From the NCBI RefSeq assembly GCF_900167255.1, contig NZ_FUYB01000019.1:32916-96915 (forward strand): a stretch of DNA of 64,000 nt, in the 5' to 3' direction. Shown here piece after piece: positions 46,996-56,094 of the stretch. Position numbers and translations under genes: made by a program. The stretch's first letter is position 1. Each line of letters starts with the position of its first letter. The notes beneath the pieces were generated by a model. That model did no database searches, had not been told where the DNA came from, and was given only the letters and a program-made list of their open reading frames with translations. Source of the DNA: Thiothrix eikelboomii. Lineage in GTDB: Bacteria; Pseudomonadota; Gammaproteobacteria; Thiotrichales; Thiotrichaceae.

Positions 46996-47961
46996 TTATC
47001 TCGCTTGCCAATAAGAATTGGTCAAGGTGTCACGAAAAAAATCAATCACGCCTTGTGCATCGACCTGCATACACGCTTTTTGTAAGGGACGCTCGTCCCA
47101 AGCACGCACGAAATAAGCATCACCTTTGATACGCTTCATAATCGTCTGCCCCGCCGCAATACCTTCAGGTACTACACAGATTGCCCCTTCAATCGTTTGA
47201 AATAGCTCAGGTTTCAGCACATAGGTCAGTGCACAAATATCATGACCATAGCAGCCAGCGACTTTATGCTCATGCTGATAAAAGTCGATATAAAAATCAG
47301 CTGCTCGATGCAACATCGGCCCGACCTTCCGATTATGCAGAGCAATATAACTAAACAGCTTACGATCAAATAATACGGTATAAGTCACATCTAAACCGAC
47401 CATCACCAAAGGCCATTCAGCCGCCATTACAATATCTGCAGCATGGGGGTCGGCAAAAATATTAGCCTCAGCCACTGGTGACACATTCCCCGTATGTTCA
47501 ATCGTACCGCCCATAATCACCACTTGCTTAACCAGCTTAGCAATACCGGGATCTAGCTCTAACACATGTGCCAAATTACCCAAAGGGCCAATCGCCACTA
47601 GTGTGACTTCACCGGGGTATTGGCGAACTTGTTCAATAATGAAAGGTGCAGCGAATTGATCATGTTGGCGACGATGCGGAGGCGGTAAAAACTGATCACC
47701 TAAACCATCCATACCATGCACAAAATCAGGGAAAGGCATGGGGTCGCTATGCATCGGCCATGACTCACCGATACAAACGGGTGCGGTTGCTCCAGACATT
47801 TCCACCAAGGTCAGCGCATTCATGCAAGCTTGCGCCACACTGACATTACCAAAGGTCGTCGTTAAACCCAGTAACTCAATCTCGGGGTGGGCAATCGCGG
47901 CGAAAATGGCCATTGCATCATCAATACCAGGATCAGTGTCTAGAATAATCTTATGCGCCAT
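46996..47961 (-). CDS. Inosine-uridine preferring nucleoside hydrolase
   Basis: The protein has 321 aa. It splits ribonucleosides to base and ribose with a bound Ca2+. The metal site DTDPGIDDA is at residues 8-16, and EANIFADPHAA (Asn, Asp) and the C-terminal GHDICALTYVL with the catalytic His and Asp are present. It begins nine bases after the ribokinase stop, so ribose release and phosphorylation are linked. Confidence 0.92.
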   Translation of the reverse strand: MAHKIILDTDPGIDDAMAIFAAIAHPEIELLGLTTTFGNVSVAQACMNALTLVEMSGATAPVCIGESWPMHSDPMPFPDFVHGMDGLGDQFLPPPHRRQHDQFAAPFIIEQVRQYPGEVTLVAIGPLGNLAHVLELDPGIAKLVKQVVIMGGTIEHTGNVSPVAEANIFADPHAADIVMAAEWPLVMVGLDVTYTVLFDRKLFSYIALHNRKVGPMLHRAADFYIDFYQHEHKVAGCYGHDICALTYVLKPELFQTIEGAICVVPEGIAAGQTIMKRIKGDAYFVRAWDERPLQKACMQVDAQGVIDFFRDTLTNSYWQAR

Positions 47962-47970
47962 TCCTCAACC

Positions 47971-48870
47971 TTACTGTTCAAATGCATCCACCTCTGCGGC
48001 ATAAGGAATGCTTGACGAAGCACCCACTCGCTGCACACACAGAGCCGACGCTTTAACCGCACGCTCTAAAGCGGTACGCAAGGGTTGACCTTGCATCCAA
48101 GCATGCAAAAAATAGCCTGTGAAAGTATCACCCGCACCCGTTGTATCCACCACCTGCACAGGTAAAGCAGGCACAAACTCCAGCTGCCCCTGATAGATAC
48201 TCGCCGCACCCTGAGCGCCTAAAGTTATCACCACCAACGTAGTCGGCCAACGAGTTTGCAATAAAGCCACTAAATCTGCTAAAGCTGGTGGCGGCTCAAG
48301 GGGCAAATCCAATAATTGGCAAACTTCAACTTGATTAACAAATAAGACCGCCAACCTCTCTAAAGGCAACTCTTTAACGGCTGCCTGCATCGGTGCGGGA
48401 TTGAAAGCTAGCTGTAAACCCCGTGCGGCTGCTAGTTCAATCATCTCTTGAGTACAGCTACATTCGTTTTGTAGTAGCAACCAATCACCCGCTTGCGCAG
48501 TTTGCAAACAACACACTAACTGGTCAGGGGTAAAACTATGATTCGCACCCGCGTATAAAATGATCGAGTTTTCACCCTGATCATCGACTTGAATAATGGC
48601 ATGTCCACTAGGCTCGGTGACTGTTGCCAAATAGATCGGTGAGACTCCTGCGTCGATCAGGGTATGGACTAAAGCTTGATCTGCTAAGTTATAGCGCCCG
48701 ATATGCAAGACTTCACTACCTGCACGCGCTAAAGCAATGGATTGATTCGCGCCCTTGCCCCCTAAAACCTGCTGATAATCTTGGCTGCTTAAAGTCTCAC
48801 CGGGTCGTACCAAATGCGGTACGCGGTAGACATGATCAATATTGATAGAGCCATAGTTGTAGATGGGCAT
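47971..48870 (-). CDS. rbsK: Ribokinase (PfkB family)
   Basis: The protein has 299 aa from the ATG at 48870 (MPIYNYGSINIDHVY). It phosphorylates ribose with ATP. VLGGKGANQSIALARAG, FNPAPM, LFVNQVE and VVDTTGAGDTFTGYF with the catalytic Asp are present. An in-frame start 11 codons earlier gives an atypical N-terminus. It heads the nucleoside salvage run. Confidence 0.88.
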   Translation of the reverse strand: MPIYNYGSINIDHVYRVPHLVRPGETLSSQDYQQVLGGKGANQSIALARAGSEVLHIGRYNLADQALVHTLIDAGVSPIYLATVTEPSGHAIIQVDDQGENSIILYAGANHSFTPDQLVCCLQTAQAGDWLLLQNECSCTQEMIELAAARGLQLAFNPAPMQAAVKELPLERLAVLFVNQVEVCQLLDLPLEPPPALADLVALLQTRWPTTLVVITLGAQGAASIYQGQLEFVPALPVQVVDTTGAGDTFTGYFLHAWMQGQPLRTALERAVKASALCVQRVGASSSIPYAAEVDAFEQ

Positions 48871-48983
48871 AACAACGGTCTGGGTAAATCGTGATAGCTG
48901 CATTATAACCTCAGACCCCCCTTAAAAAGATAGAGTTAATCAGGGGTTTCATCGGTATATTTATTGCGGCGCAATAAGCGATG

Positions 48984-49571
48984 TCAACTGCCTATTAGTT
49001 GTTCTGGCGTATTGATATTACGGAACACCCCCGCGCAATCCCTAAAATCAGCACGAGCCATCTGATGCTGGGCATACCATAAATCAATCTTGCGATTGCC
49101 CTGAGCTAGGAACGCTTGCAGGCTAGGCAGCAAACTGACCGGAATTAAAGCGTGAACGGGTTGTAAGCGTTCGCCATCATCGGCAACGGCTAACTCTGCC
49201 TGCTGATCCTGCAAAGCCGTTAGCAAGCGTATCACGGTATCCGGTGCAAGCTCTGGGGCATCACACGGCACAGTCAGCATATAATCGGTCTCAATGACTT
49301 GCATCGCAGCTGCAAACCCTGCCAAAGGCCCTTGATAGCCTGTTAACTGATCGCTAATGACCGGATACTGATAGTGTTGATAACGCGCCTGATTACGATT
49401 GGCACTGATAAGAATCGTCTCAACCTGTGGCTGCAACGCTTGCAGCACATACTCGACGAGTGGGCGACCTTGTAGCTCTAATAAGCCTTTATCGACGCCC
49501 CCCATGCGACGACCTTGCCCACCCGCCAAAATGACCCCCGTAATACGGGGATATCTACAATCCTTCCTCAT
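48984..49571 (-). CDS. mobA: Molybdenum cofactor guanylyltransferase MobA
   Basis: The protein has 195 aa. It adds GMP to molybdopterin to give the MGD cofactor used by many molybdoenzymes. The nucleotide-binding N-terminus TGVILAGGQGRRMGGVDKGLLEL, and MLTVPCDAPELAPD with the metal-binding Asp, are typical. No molybdoenzyme or mobB is nearby. Confidence 0.93.
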   Translation of the reverse strand: MRKDCRYPRITGVILAGGQGRRMGGVDKGLLELQGRPLVEYVLQALQPQVETILISANRNQARYQHYQYPVISDQLTGYQGPLAGFAAAMQVIETDYMLTVPCDAPELAPDTVIRLLTALQDQQAELAVADDGERLQPVHALIPVSLLPSLQAFLAQGNRKIDLWYAQHQMARADFRDCAGVFRNINTPEQLIGS

Positions 49572-49926
49572 GGTCGGCCTATTTTCCTAAGTAAAGAACA
49601 ATCATAGCCGAAAAAGCCTATCGTTATAGCGAGCTTCAGTATGCTTATTTGCTTTGCTTGTACCCTCGTTAATAGACTTATTCGTAAAGTAAAGTCAAGC
49701 CCATGTAAAAAAATGTAAAACCGCTGTTCACTCACTCGTTTGTCCTCAATCATAAGCTTAACTAAACCCAAGCTAGGGATACAGGTATTGATACCAAGAT
49801 TGATACCACTATTTAAAAGTGTATTTAAAGCATACGTACTTTTAATCAACCAACGCCTGAAATGAGTACACTGACGCCGAGGTTATCGAGGTTTAGGCAA
49901 GGACTGATAGTCACGAGACAGGTAAT
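49572..49926. other. Intergenic region before the second two-component system
   Basis: About 355 bases without a convincing gene. One minus-strand frame of 93 codons exists, but it has no ribosome-binding site and reads like chance sequence. The region is AT-rich and must hold the promoters for mobA and for the response regulator at 49927; no operator pattern stands out. Confidence 0.6.
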
Positions 49927-50613
49927 ATGAGCAAACTATTGTTGGTTGATGACGATCTAGAACTGAACAAACTCCTCAGTACTTACTTAAGCCAAGAAGG
50001 CTTTGAAGTCACTGCAGTCATGGATGGTGCTTCAGCCGTTAAAGAAGCTAGCTTGCATGAATATGCCTTAATTGTTTTAGATGTGATGATGCCGGGTATG
50101 AATGGCATCGAGGCACTCAGTCGGATTCGGATGAATAGCGCCGTTCCCGTCTTGATGCTCACCGCCCGTGGTGATGATATTGACCGTATTATGGGCTTGG
50201 AAATGGGGGCTGATGATTATGTACCCAAACCCTGCTTGCCCCGTGAATTGGTGGCACGCATTCGCGCTATTTTACGCCGTACTTTACCTGCAGGTCATAC
50301 CAGCGGTCATGAACCCTTGCATGTCGGTGCTTTAAGTCTCTGGCCAGAAAAACGCTTAGCCACATGGCAAGGTCAAGCTTTAGAGCTAACTAGCACTGAA
50401 TTTAGTTTGTTATTAGTGTTGGCTCAACAAGCAGGCAAAGTGGTGAGTAAAAATGACTTATCCGAAATCGGCATGGGTCGACCCCTCACTCGTTATGATC
50501 GCAGTATTGATGTGCACATGAGTAGCATTCGTCACAAATTAGGCAATTTACCGGATGGACGCTCGTGTATTCAAACGGTGCGAGGTATCGGCTATCAACT
50601 GGTCCGAGACTAA
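49927..50613 (+). CDS. OmpR/CpxR-type response regulator
   Basis: The protein has 228 aa. The receiver domain has VDDDLEL, phospho-acceptor Asp52 (VLDVMMPGMNG) and PKPC with the conserved Lys. The C-terminal winged helix has LTSTEFSLLLVLAQQAGKVVSKNDLSE and SIDVHMSSIRHKLG, then QTVRGIGYQLV. The style is that of CpxR. It is followed three bases later by its kinase. Confidence 0.92.
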   Translation: MSKLLLVDDDLELNKLLSTYLSQEGFEVTAVMDGASAVKEASLHEYALIVLDVMMPGMNGIEALSRIRMNSAVPVLMLTARGDDIDRIMGLEMGADDYVPKPCLPRELVARIRAILRRTLPAGHTSGHEPLHVGALSLWPEKRLATWQGQALELTSTEFSLLLVLAQQAGKVVSKNDLSEIGMGRPLTRYDRSIDVHMSSIRHKLGNLPDGRSCIQTVRGIGYQLVRD

Positions 50614-50616
50614 AGC

Positions 50617-52017
50617 ATGATAGGTCGATTATTCTGGAAAATCTTACTCACTTTTTGGCTGACTTTATTAGTAGCGGGTGGCTCGGCTGCTTTGGCGGTT
50701 TGGTGGCATCATCGCGCTCTGCAATCGGTCTCTGAGGATGTCGTTATCCGCCCTAGCTCGATTTTGTCAGTCCAAGCGGCTGCCAATACTTTCCGCTTTG
50801 GTGGCAAGGAAGCGGTTTACAATATGCTGCTGGAACAAAGCCAAGAAGCCCCCGCCCATCTGCAAGTCTATGCGGTCGATGCTAATCATCAAGAACTACT
50901 CGGGCGCTCAGTGCCTGCCTCCACCTTAGAACGCATTCGTAAAAGTGTTGACTTGAAAGTTAGCCCACCGATTGCACGTAGTGTTCAAGCTCAAGATCAA
51001 GAATTAATTTTCTTTGCGCCTTTATCTGGGCAATTTCCTGAATTCCAAAAACCCAATCGCTTACCAGCGCGTTATCGTGATCTCACTTGGCCTTGGTATT
51101 TATCGGGTTTAATTGTCAGTTTCATCTCGAGCTTTCTATTAGCTTGGCATTTTTCTAAGCCCGTCCGCTTATTAAGCAAAGCCTTTAAATCCCTTGCCCA
51201 AGGTGATTTAAATACCCGCATCTCCTCAGAAATTGGTTGGCGACGTGATGAGATTGCCGATTTAGGTCATGATTTCGATCACATGGCAGGCCAATTACAA
51301 AACTTAATGACCTCGCAACGGCGCTTGCTGCACGATGTTTCGCATGAGTTACGCTCACCACTAGCACGTTTACAAGTCAGCATTGGTTTAGCTCGCCAAC
51401 AACCTGAGCACACTCAAGCAACCTTGGATCGAATTGAATATGAAGCTGAGCGTTTAGATAAATTAGTCGGTGAAGTACTAACCCTATCCCGCTTAGAAGC
51501 CGGAGTAGCACCTTCCACGGATGAGTATGTCGATGTTTTGGAGCTGCTCGATACGGTAGTGGATGATGCCCGCTTTGAAGCCAGTGCCTTGAATCGCTCC
51601 GTGGTATTGCATAGCAGTGATGATGCTAGCTTGATTATTCCAGCCCACGGTGAATTACTCTATCGTGCTCTAGAAAATGTGGTACGTAATGCGCTGCATC
51701 ATACACCACCGGAAACCACCGTTACTGTGACGGCTTATCAGCATAAAGCGACCAATACTTTACACATTACCGTCGATGATCAAGGTAGTGGTGTCCCACC
51801 GGAAGAAATTGATTTGATTTTTGAACCCTTTCAACGTAGCAGCCAAACTAGCAATCAGTACCAAGGCTATGGCTTAGGTTTAGCGATAGCCCGGCGTGCA
51901 ATTGATAGCCATAGTGGTCGTATTCGGGCGAGTAATCGGCCTGAAGGGGGTTTACGGATTAGTATTGAATTGCCGTTGCAGGCTAGGCAAGTTTCGGAGC
52001 CACTTGAACCTAAATAA
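50617..52017 (+). CDS. Sensor histidine kinase (CpxA-like)
   Basis: The protein has 466 aa. It has a membrane helix at about 10-30, a periplasmic domain of about 130 residues, a second helix near 160-180, a HAMP region (WHFSKPVRLLSKAFKSLAQGDLNTRI), the phospho-acceptor His in HDVSHELRSPLARL, N-box NVVRNALHHTPP, DDQGSGVP and GYGLGLAIARR. It resembles CpxA, the envelope stress sensor. No cpxP-like gene is beside it. A hairpin follows the stop. Confidence 0.92.
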   Translation: MIGRLFWKILLTFWLTLLVAGGSAALAVWWHHRALQSVSEDVVIRPSSILSVQAAANTFRFGGKEAVYNMLLEQSQEAPAHLQVYAVDANHQELLGRSVPASTLERIRKSVDLKVSPPIARSVQAQDQELIFFAPLSGQFPEFQKPNRLPARYRDLTWPWYLSGLIVSFISSFLLAWHFSKPVRLLSKAFKSLAQGDLNTRISSEIGWRRDEIADLGHDFDHMAGQLQNLMTSQRRLLHDVSHELRSPLARLQVSIGLARQQPEHTQATLDRIEYEAERLDKLVGEVLTLSRLEAGVAPSTDEYVDVLELLDTVVDDARFEASALNRSVVLHSSDDASLIIPAHGELLYRALENVVRNALHHTPPETTVTVTAYQHKATNTLHITVDDQGSGVPPEEIDLIFEPFQRSSQTSNQYQGYGLGLAIARRAIDSHSGRIRASNRPEGGLRISIELPLQARQVSEPLEPK

Positions 52018-52023
52018 TGAAAT

Positions 52024-52049
52024 GAGGGCATGATCTTGGCCATGCCCTC
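52024..52049 (+). terminator. Hairpin after the CpxA-like kinase gene
   Basis: GAGGGCATG (52024-52032) pairs perfectly with CATGCCCTC (52041-52049) over 9 bp with an 8-nt loop, seven bases after the stop. The tail GTCTTAC is only weakly T-rich. Confidence 0.6.
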
Positions 52050-52083
52050 GTCTTACGTGAGCGACATTCCTAACACTTAATTG

Positions 52084-52239
52084 TCATTTAAAACTTTCAT
52101 TTAAGCGGAAACGTTTAATGCAGGCTTTTACCATCGTTTGATTAAATCGTAACCCATAACTCTCAACTGACGGAACATCACCAATCGGAATTGCCCCTTG
52201 CAAGATTTTTACTGGACATTTTTGACGAAGCCGCCCCAT
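52084..52239 (-). pseudogene. Unrecognised short reading frame, probable gene remnant
   Basis: The frame has 51 codons from the ATG at 52239 to the stop at 52084. The reading MGRLRQKCPVKILQG...RFNQTMVKACIKRFRLNESF has normal amino acid composition and looks like real coding sequence, but I know no family and the frame is closed just upstream by a TGA. It lies in the otherwise gene-free 380 bases between the kinase and the Uma2 gene. It could be a fragment of a transposase or of another mobile gene. Confidence 0.3.
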
Positions 52240-52399
52240 ATCAGTTCGTCACAAAGGATGACTAGCACCATAGATACGAGAATTAAAGGCAATTGATAGT
52301 CATAGGGGTCATGTACAAGTAATCGAGCTTACAGATCAGTAGCAGATGAACTAATGCCAAAATTGAGAGAGTATCTGTGAAAATTGAAAGAATGCGACT

Positions 52400-52987
52400 T
52401 CAGCGTCGTGCTTCCAAGCCAACTTCTTTTTTCACTCGCCGATAAATATGTTTGACACAGATTTCTAGCCCTACTGAATCTAGTACGAAGCTGTCATCTG
52501 CATAATAAGACTCATTCTGCCAGTTGTTGCGGCGTCGAAATACCCGTACATAGGGCGTATCCTGCGATACCACTACATATTCCATCAAGGTAGGGATAGT
52601 AATGTAGTTGTCGAACTTTTCCTTCAAATCAGTACGTTGGGTGGAGGGAGAGAGCACTTCGACAATCAGACTAGGGTTATCGCGTATATACGGATCATCG
52701 CCCCTGTTGCTTTCACAAGATGCCATAATGTCGGGATAATAGGCAAAGTGCTTGCTCTGATTTTTACCCACCACTTTCATATCGGATTGCCAAGCTCGGC
52801 ATTCATCAGGCAAGGCATTCTCAATGATACCGTGGAAAGTAGAAGCCACCGTGTTATGCAACTCACTACCACCCGCCATAGCGTAGACTTGCCCATCCAC
52901 ATATTCGTAGCGGACACCCTCGGCCTCACGCTCACCTTCAAGGTAATCCTCAAATGGTATGAATGCTAATTGCTGTGCGTGTGTCAT
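52400..52987 (-). CDS. Uma2 family (DUF820) protein, second copy in window
   Basis: The protein has 195 aa. EGVRYEYVDGQVYAMAGGSELHN, AYYPDIMASC (Asp), PSLIVEVLSPSTQRTDLKEKFDNYITIPTLMEYVVVSQ are the family motifs, with the E-V-L-S active-site pattern. It is clearly different in sequence from the copy at 13332-13919, so it is a family member and not a recent duplicate. Function unknown. Confidence 0.85.
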   Translation of the reverse strand: MTHAQQLAFIPFEDYLEGEREAEGVRYEYVDGQVYAMAGGSELHNTVASTFHGIIENALPDECRAWQSDMKVVGKNQSKHFAYYPDIMASCESNRGDDPYIRDNPSLIVEVLSPSTQRTDLKEKFDNYITIPTLMEYVVVSQDTPYVRVFRRRNNWQNESYYADDSFVLDSVGLEICVKHIYRRVKKEVGLEARR

Positions 52988-53039
52988 CTGCTTAGCTCCA
53001 AGGTTATAACACTAGTAACAGTATATACATACAGGGGGT

Positions 53040-53306
53040 TCAGGTAGAGGGCGGGCATAGTAACTGGCCTGTCAATGACTGTGAATCATCAGGACAGTAT
53101 AGTGGAAACGACAACAAGTAGGGGGGGATTCTAGGGTTGAAATTGACATATACGTTATCAGAAAATTTTCTTTTGAATTTAAGCGCTTGACCTTCACTCG
53201 CTGTCTTTGCACCCACCTCAGCCGATGATGGCATCACCCAACAACCTGCCAAACCCAACGATAAGATCAAGGGCATTAGTTTTTTCAGTAAAGCACTGTA
53301 TTTCAT
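53040..53306 (-). CDS. Predicted lipoprotein of unknown function
   Basis: The protein has 88 aa from the ATG at 53306. The N-terminus has Lys residues, a hydrophobic stretch (LMPLILSLG) and a lipobox LAGC, so it is likely lipid-anchored. The rest has no recognised motif. It is isolated between the Uma2 gene and ilvY. Confidence 0.5.
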   Translation of the reverse strand: MKYSALLKKLMPLILSLGLAGCWVMPSSAEVGAKTASEGQALKFKRKFSDNVYVNFNPRIPPYLLSFPLYCPDDSQSLTGQLLCPPST

Positions 53307-53418
53307 CAATGAAGCTCCTCTATTCAATCACATTAAATCAAATGAACTCCCCTGTCCGCTTGGCCAATAGGAGGAATCGGGTTTATTGAACCGTAAAGCT
53401 TAGATTTGTAATTTTCAT

Positions 53419-54324
53419 TTACTCAAAAACAGCCAGTTGTGCACTTTGCCAAAATGCCTGCAACAGTGGATCAGCCAGCCGCTCTTGACGGGCGCATAAA
53501 CCAATCATAAATGGCTGCAAATCCGCTAACCAAGGCAAAATGCGAATAGTATCTTGGCGGGGGCTGTGTTCGATCACCAGCTCAGGCACGACCGCTACAC
53601 CAAAACCTAAACTGACCATCGCCACTACTGCCTCATGTCCTGCCACTTGCGCATAAATCGTTGGATGCAGATTCAATTGTCTTAAGCGCTGCAAGAAGCG
53701 CTCCCGTGCTAAACCATGCTCAGCCAGAATCACTGGAATCTGCGTCCAATCTAAAGGGATATTCACTGCTGAAGCCTCTTCCAAGCGCTGGCTTAAACTG
53801 CAATTCATCGTCGGGCCAATCAGGTAGAGTGGCGATTGTTGCAAAGCTAAAAACTGCAATTGACTCGGCAAAATATCCGACTGAGCCGCAATCGCGCAAT
53901 CCTCGCTATTATTCAGCACCCGCTCAATCCCATCGGCTTGATCGCCTGTGCGTAGTTTTAACTCCACGCCCGGATACCTAGTTCGCAATACGGGCAAGAT
54001 TTGGCTGAGTAAGCTAAAGCTTGCTGTTACCGAGCCATACACACTCAACTCACCACTGATTGTTTGTGGATCGTCACTCAAATCCCGCCGCAGTTGTTGC
54101 CATGCCTGTACCGTTTGATAGGCATATTCAAGAAAGTGCCGCCCTGCTGGCGTTAAACGCACTTGGCGGTTATCGCGCTCCACCAACTTTTTGCCTACTT
54201 CAGTTTCTAAACGCTGTAACTGCCTACTAATCGCCGAGGGGCTTAAATGGCAGGCATTCGCTGCTTTGCCAAAGTGTTGGCTAGTGGCTAGCTCGATGAA
54301 CATCTGACAATCACGAATTTCCAT
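53419..54324 (-). CDS. ilvY: LysR-type activator of ilvC, IlvY
   Basis: The protein has 301 aa from the ATG at 54324; a GTG three codons earlier is less likely. The N-terminal helix-turn-helix reads MFIELATSQHFGKAANACHLSPSAISRQLQRLE, and the effector domain contains LSVYGSVTASFSLLSQILP, LKLRTGDQADGIERV and GHEAVVAMVSLGFGVAVVPELVIEHSP, all close to E. coli IlvY. It activates ilvC when acetolactate or acetohydroxybutyrate is bound. It is divergent from ilvC, as in other Gammaproteobacteria. Confidence 0.93.
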   Translation of the reverse strand: MEIRDCQMFIELATSQHFGKAANACHLSPSAISRQLQRLETEVGKKLVERDNRQVRLTPAGRHFLEYAYQTVQAWQQLRRDLSDDPQTISGELSVYGSVTASFSLLSQILPVLRTRYPGVELKLRTGDQADGIERVLNNSEDCAIAAQSDILPSQLQFLALQQSPLYLIGPTMNCSLSQRLEEASAVNIPLDWTQIPVILAEHGLARERFLQRLRQLNLHPTIYAQVAGHEAVVAMVSLGFGVAVVPELVIEHSPRQDTIRILPWLADLQPFMIGLCARQERLADPLLQAFWQSAQLAVFE

Positions 54325-54343
54325 ACCACTCACTTATCAGTTG

Positions 54344-54358
54344 TTGCATAAAACGCAA
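54344..54358. promoter_or_regulatory. Inverted repeat between ilvY and ilvC
   Basis: TTGC (54344-54347) and GCAA (54355-54358) flank ATAAAAC, giving a short LysR-type T-N11-A-like site in the 128-bp gap between the divergent genes. A related TTTTACGCAA lies about 30 bases further on. They are candidates for IlvY operators; this is inferred from position and symmetry. Confidence 0.4.
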
Positions 54359-54452
54359 GATTACATCGCTAATTGATCATTTTACGCAATGCTAAAAATA
54401 CCTTACAGTAGCAAACCTAAAATTCCCTTCTTAGCTTTTTTGGAGTCTCATC

Positions 54453-55931
54453 ATGGGTCAAAACTACTTTAATACGCTGCCATTGCGTGTTCAACTCGAA
54501 GAACTTGGCAAATGCCGCTTTATGGATCAAGCCGAATTTGCAGAAGGTGTTGAATATATTCGCAATAAAAAAATCGTCATCATCGGCTGCGGTGCACAAG
54601 GCTTAAACCAAGGCTTGAATATGCGCGATAGCGGCTTAAATGTCAGCTATGCATTGCGTGCTGAAGCGATTGCTGAAAAACGTAAATCCTGGAAAAACGC
54701 CAGTGAAAATGGCTTCAAAGTCGGCACTTATGAAGAGCTGATTCCAGATGCTGACATCGTGATGAATCTGACTCCAGATAAGCAACATACCTCCGTCATT
54801 AATGCGATTATGCCGCTGATGAAGCAAGGCGCTTGCTTAGACTATGCCCACGGCTTCAACTTAGTTGAAGAAGGCATGCAAATTCGCAAGGACTTGACCG
54901 TTGTCTTGATGTGCCCGAAATGCCCCGGCTCTGAAGTCCGTGCTGAATATGTACGTGGTTTCGGTGTGCCGACCTTGATCGCAGTCCATCGTGAAAATGA
55001 TCCGAATGGGGATGGCTTAAAAATCGCCAAAGCCTTAGCTTCTGCTACGGGTGGTGATCGTGCGGGCGTTTTAGAATCGTCACCGATTGCGGAAGTTAAA
55101 TCTGACCTGATGGGCGAGCAAACCATCCTCTGCGGTATGCTGCAAACGGGCTCTCTGCTGTGCTTCGACAAAATGGTGGCTGAAGACATTGATCCCGCTT
55201 GGGCGGCTAAGTTTGTGCAATACGGTTGGGAAACCGTTACTGAAGCCCTCAAGCACGGCGGTATCACTAATATGATGGATCGCTTGAGTAATCCAGCGAA
55301 AATCCGCGCCTTTGAATTGTCCGAAGAATTGAAAGAAATCATGCGTCCGCTGTTCCAAAAGCACCAAGACGACATTATGTCGGGCAAATTCTCTAGCACC
55401 ATGATGGCAGATTGGGCAAATGATGATAAAGACCTACATCGTTGGCGAGCAGCAACCGCTGAAACGCCTTTCGAAAAGCAAGCGATCACCGAGCAAGCCA
55501 TCAGCGAACAAGAATACTTCGACAAAGGTATTTTGATGGTGGCAATGGTAAGAGCTGGCGTTGAATTAGCTTATGAAACGATGGTGGAAGCAGGCATTAT
55601 TGAAGAGTCGGCTTATTACGAATCTCTGCATGAAACGCCGTTGATTGCCAACACCATTGCTCGCAAAAAGCTGTATGAAATGAATGTCGTTATTTCCGAT
55701 ACGGCTGAATATGGCTGTTATTTATTCGACCAAGCGGCACGTCCGTTATTGCTTGAGAAATTCATGCCCAAGATTAAATCGGATGTGATTGGTCGTGGTT
55801 TGAACTTGAAAGATAATGGCGTGGATAATCGTCAATTAGTATATATTAATGCTGAAATTCGCAATCACTCGGTTGAGATTGTTGGCGAAGAACTGCGTTC
55901 TTATATGACGGCGATGAAGAAGATTGTTTAA
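54453..55931 (+). CDS. ilvC: Ketol-acid reductoisomerase IlvC (class II, long form)
   Basis: The enzyme makes the dihydroxy acids of valine and isoleucine synthesis with NADPH. The protein has 492 aa, the long E. coli-type form with a duplicated C-terminal domain. The NADPH site [15 protein letters not shown] is at about residues 34-48; [16 protein letters not shown], and the metal-binding Asp/Glu in [12 protein letters not shown] follow. It has its own promoter region next to ilvY and a strong terminator after it. Confidence 0.96.
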   Translation: MGQNYFNTLPLRVQLEELGKCRFMDQAEFAEGVEYIRNKKIVIIGCGAQGLNQGLNMRDSGLNVSYALRAEAIAEKRKSWKNASENGFKVGTYEELIPDADIVMNLTPDKQHTSVINAIMPLMKQGACLDYAHGFNLVEEGMQIRKDLTVVLMCPKCPGSEVRAEYVRGFGVPTLIAVHRENDPNGDGLKIAKALASATGGDRAGVLESSPIAEVKSDLMGEQTILCGMLQTGSLLCFDKMVAEDIDPAWAAKFVQYGWETVTEALKHGGITNMMDRLSNPAKIRAFELSEELKEIMRPLFQKHQDDIMSGKFSSTMMADWANDDKDLHRWRAATAETPFEKQAITEQAISEQEYFDKGILMVAMVRAGVELAYETMVEAGIIEESAYYESLHETPLIANTIARKKLYEMNVVISDTAEYGCYLFDQAARPLLLEKFMPKIKSDVIGRGLNLKDNGVDNRQLVYINAEIRNHSVEIVGEELRSYMTAMKKIV

Positions 55932-55950
55932 GCGTTGTTAGTTTGATTAT

Positions 55951-55980
55951 AAAAGCCTCTACAAAGTAGTAGAGGTTTTT
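55951..55980 (+). terminator. Rho-independent terminator after ilvC
   Basis: CCTCTAC (55956-55962) pairs with GTAGAGG (55969-55975), preceded by AAAAG and followed by a run of T, 20 bases after the ilvC stop. Confidence 0.88.
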
Positions 55981-56033
55981 TAAGACTTGATTAGCTTTTC
56001 AAGCAATCGTACCTATAAATCGACTCTTTAATT

Positions 56034-56093
56034 GGGTCGTGATGAACTCCCCGATTACCTTGTCATGCATGTCGATGGACTTAGATCCTTGTA
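56034..56093 (-). mobile_element. IS1-family end fragment
   Basis: GGGTCGTGAT matches the inner end of the right island IS1 (from 31947). It is then joined directly to a transposase C-terminal segment, read on the minus strand as KSIDMHDKVIGEFI. About 25 bases of the end are deleted relative to that copy. It abuts a truncated ATPase gene, so the insertion probably broke it. Confidence 0.75.
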
Positions 56094-56094
56094 A

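Noticed and set aside
49568..49849. A 93-codon minus-strand frame before the second response regulator
   Set aside because: No ribosome-binding site, no family, low-complexity hydrophobic reading, and it would occupy the regulator's promoter region.
52024..52049. IS or attachment-site inverted repeat
   Set aside because: The perfect stem is right after a gene stop and is better read as a transcript end; no second copy of the arms was found in the window.
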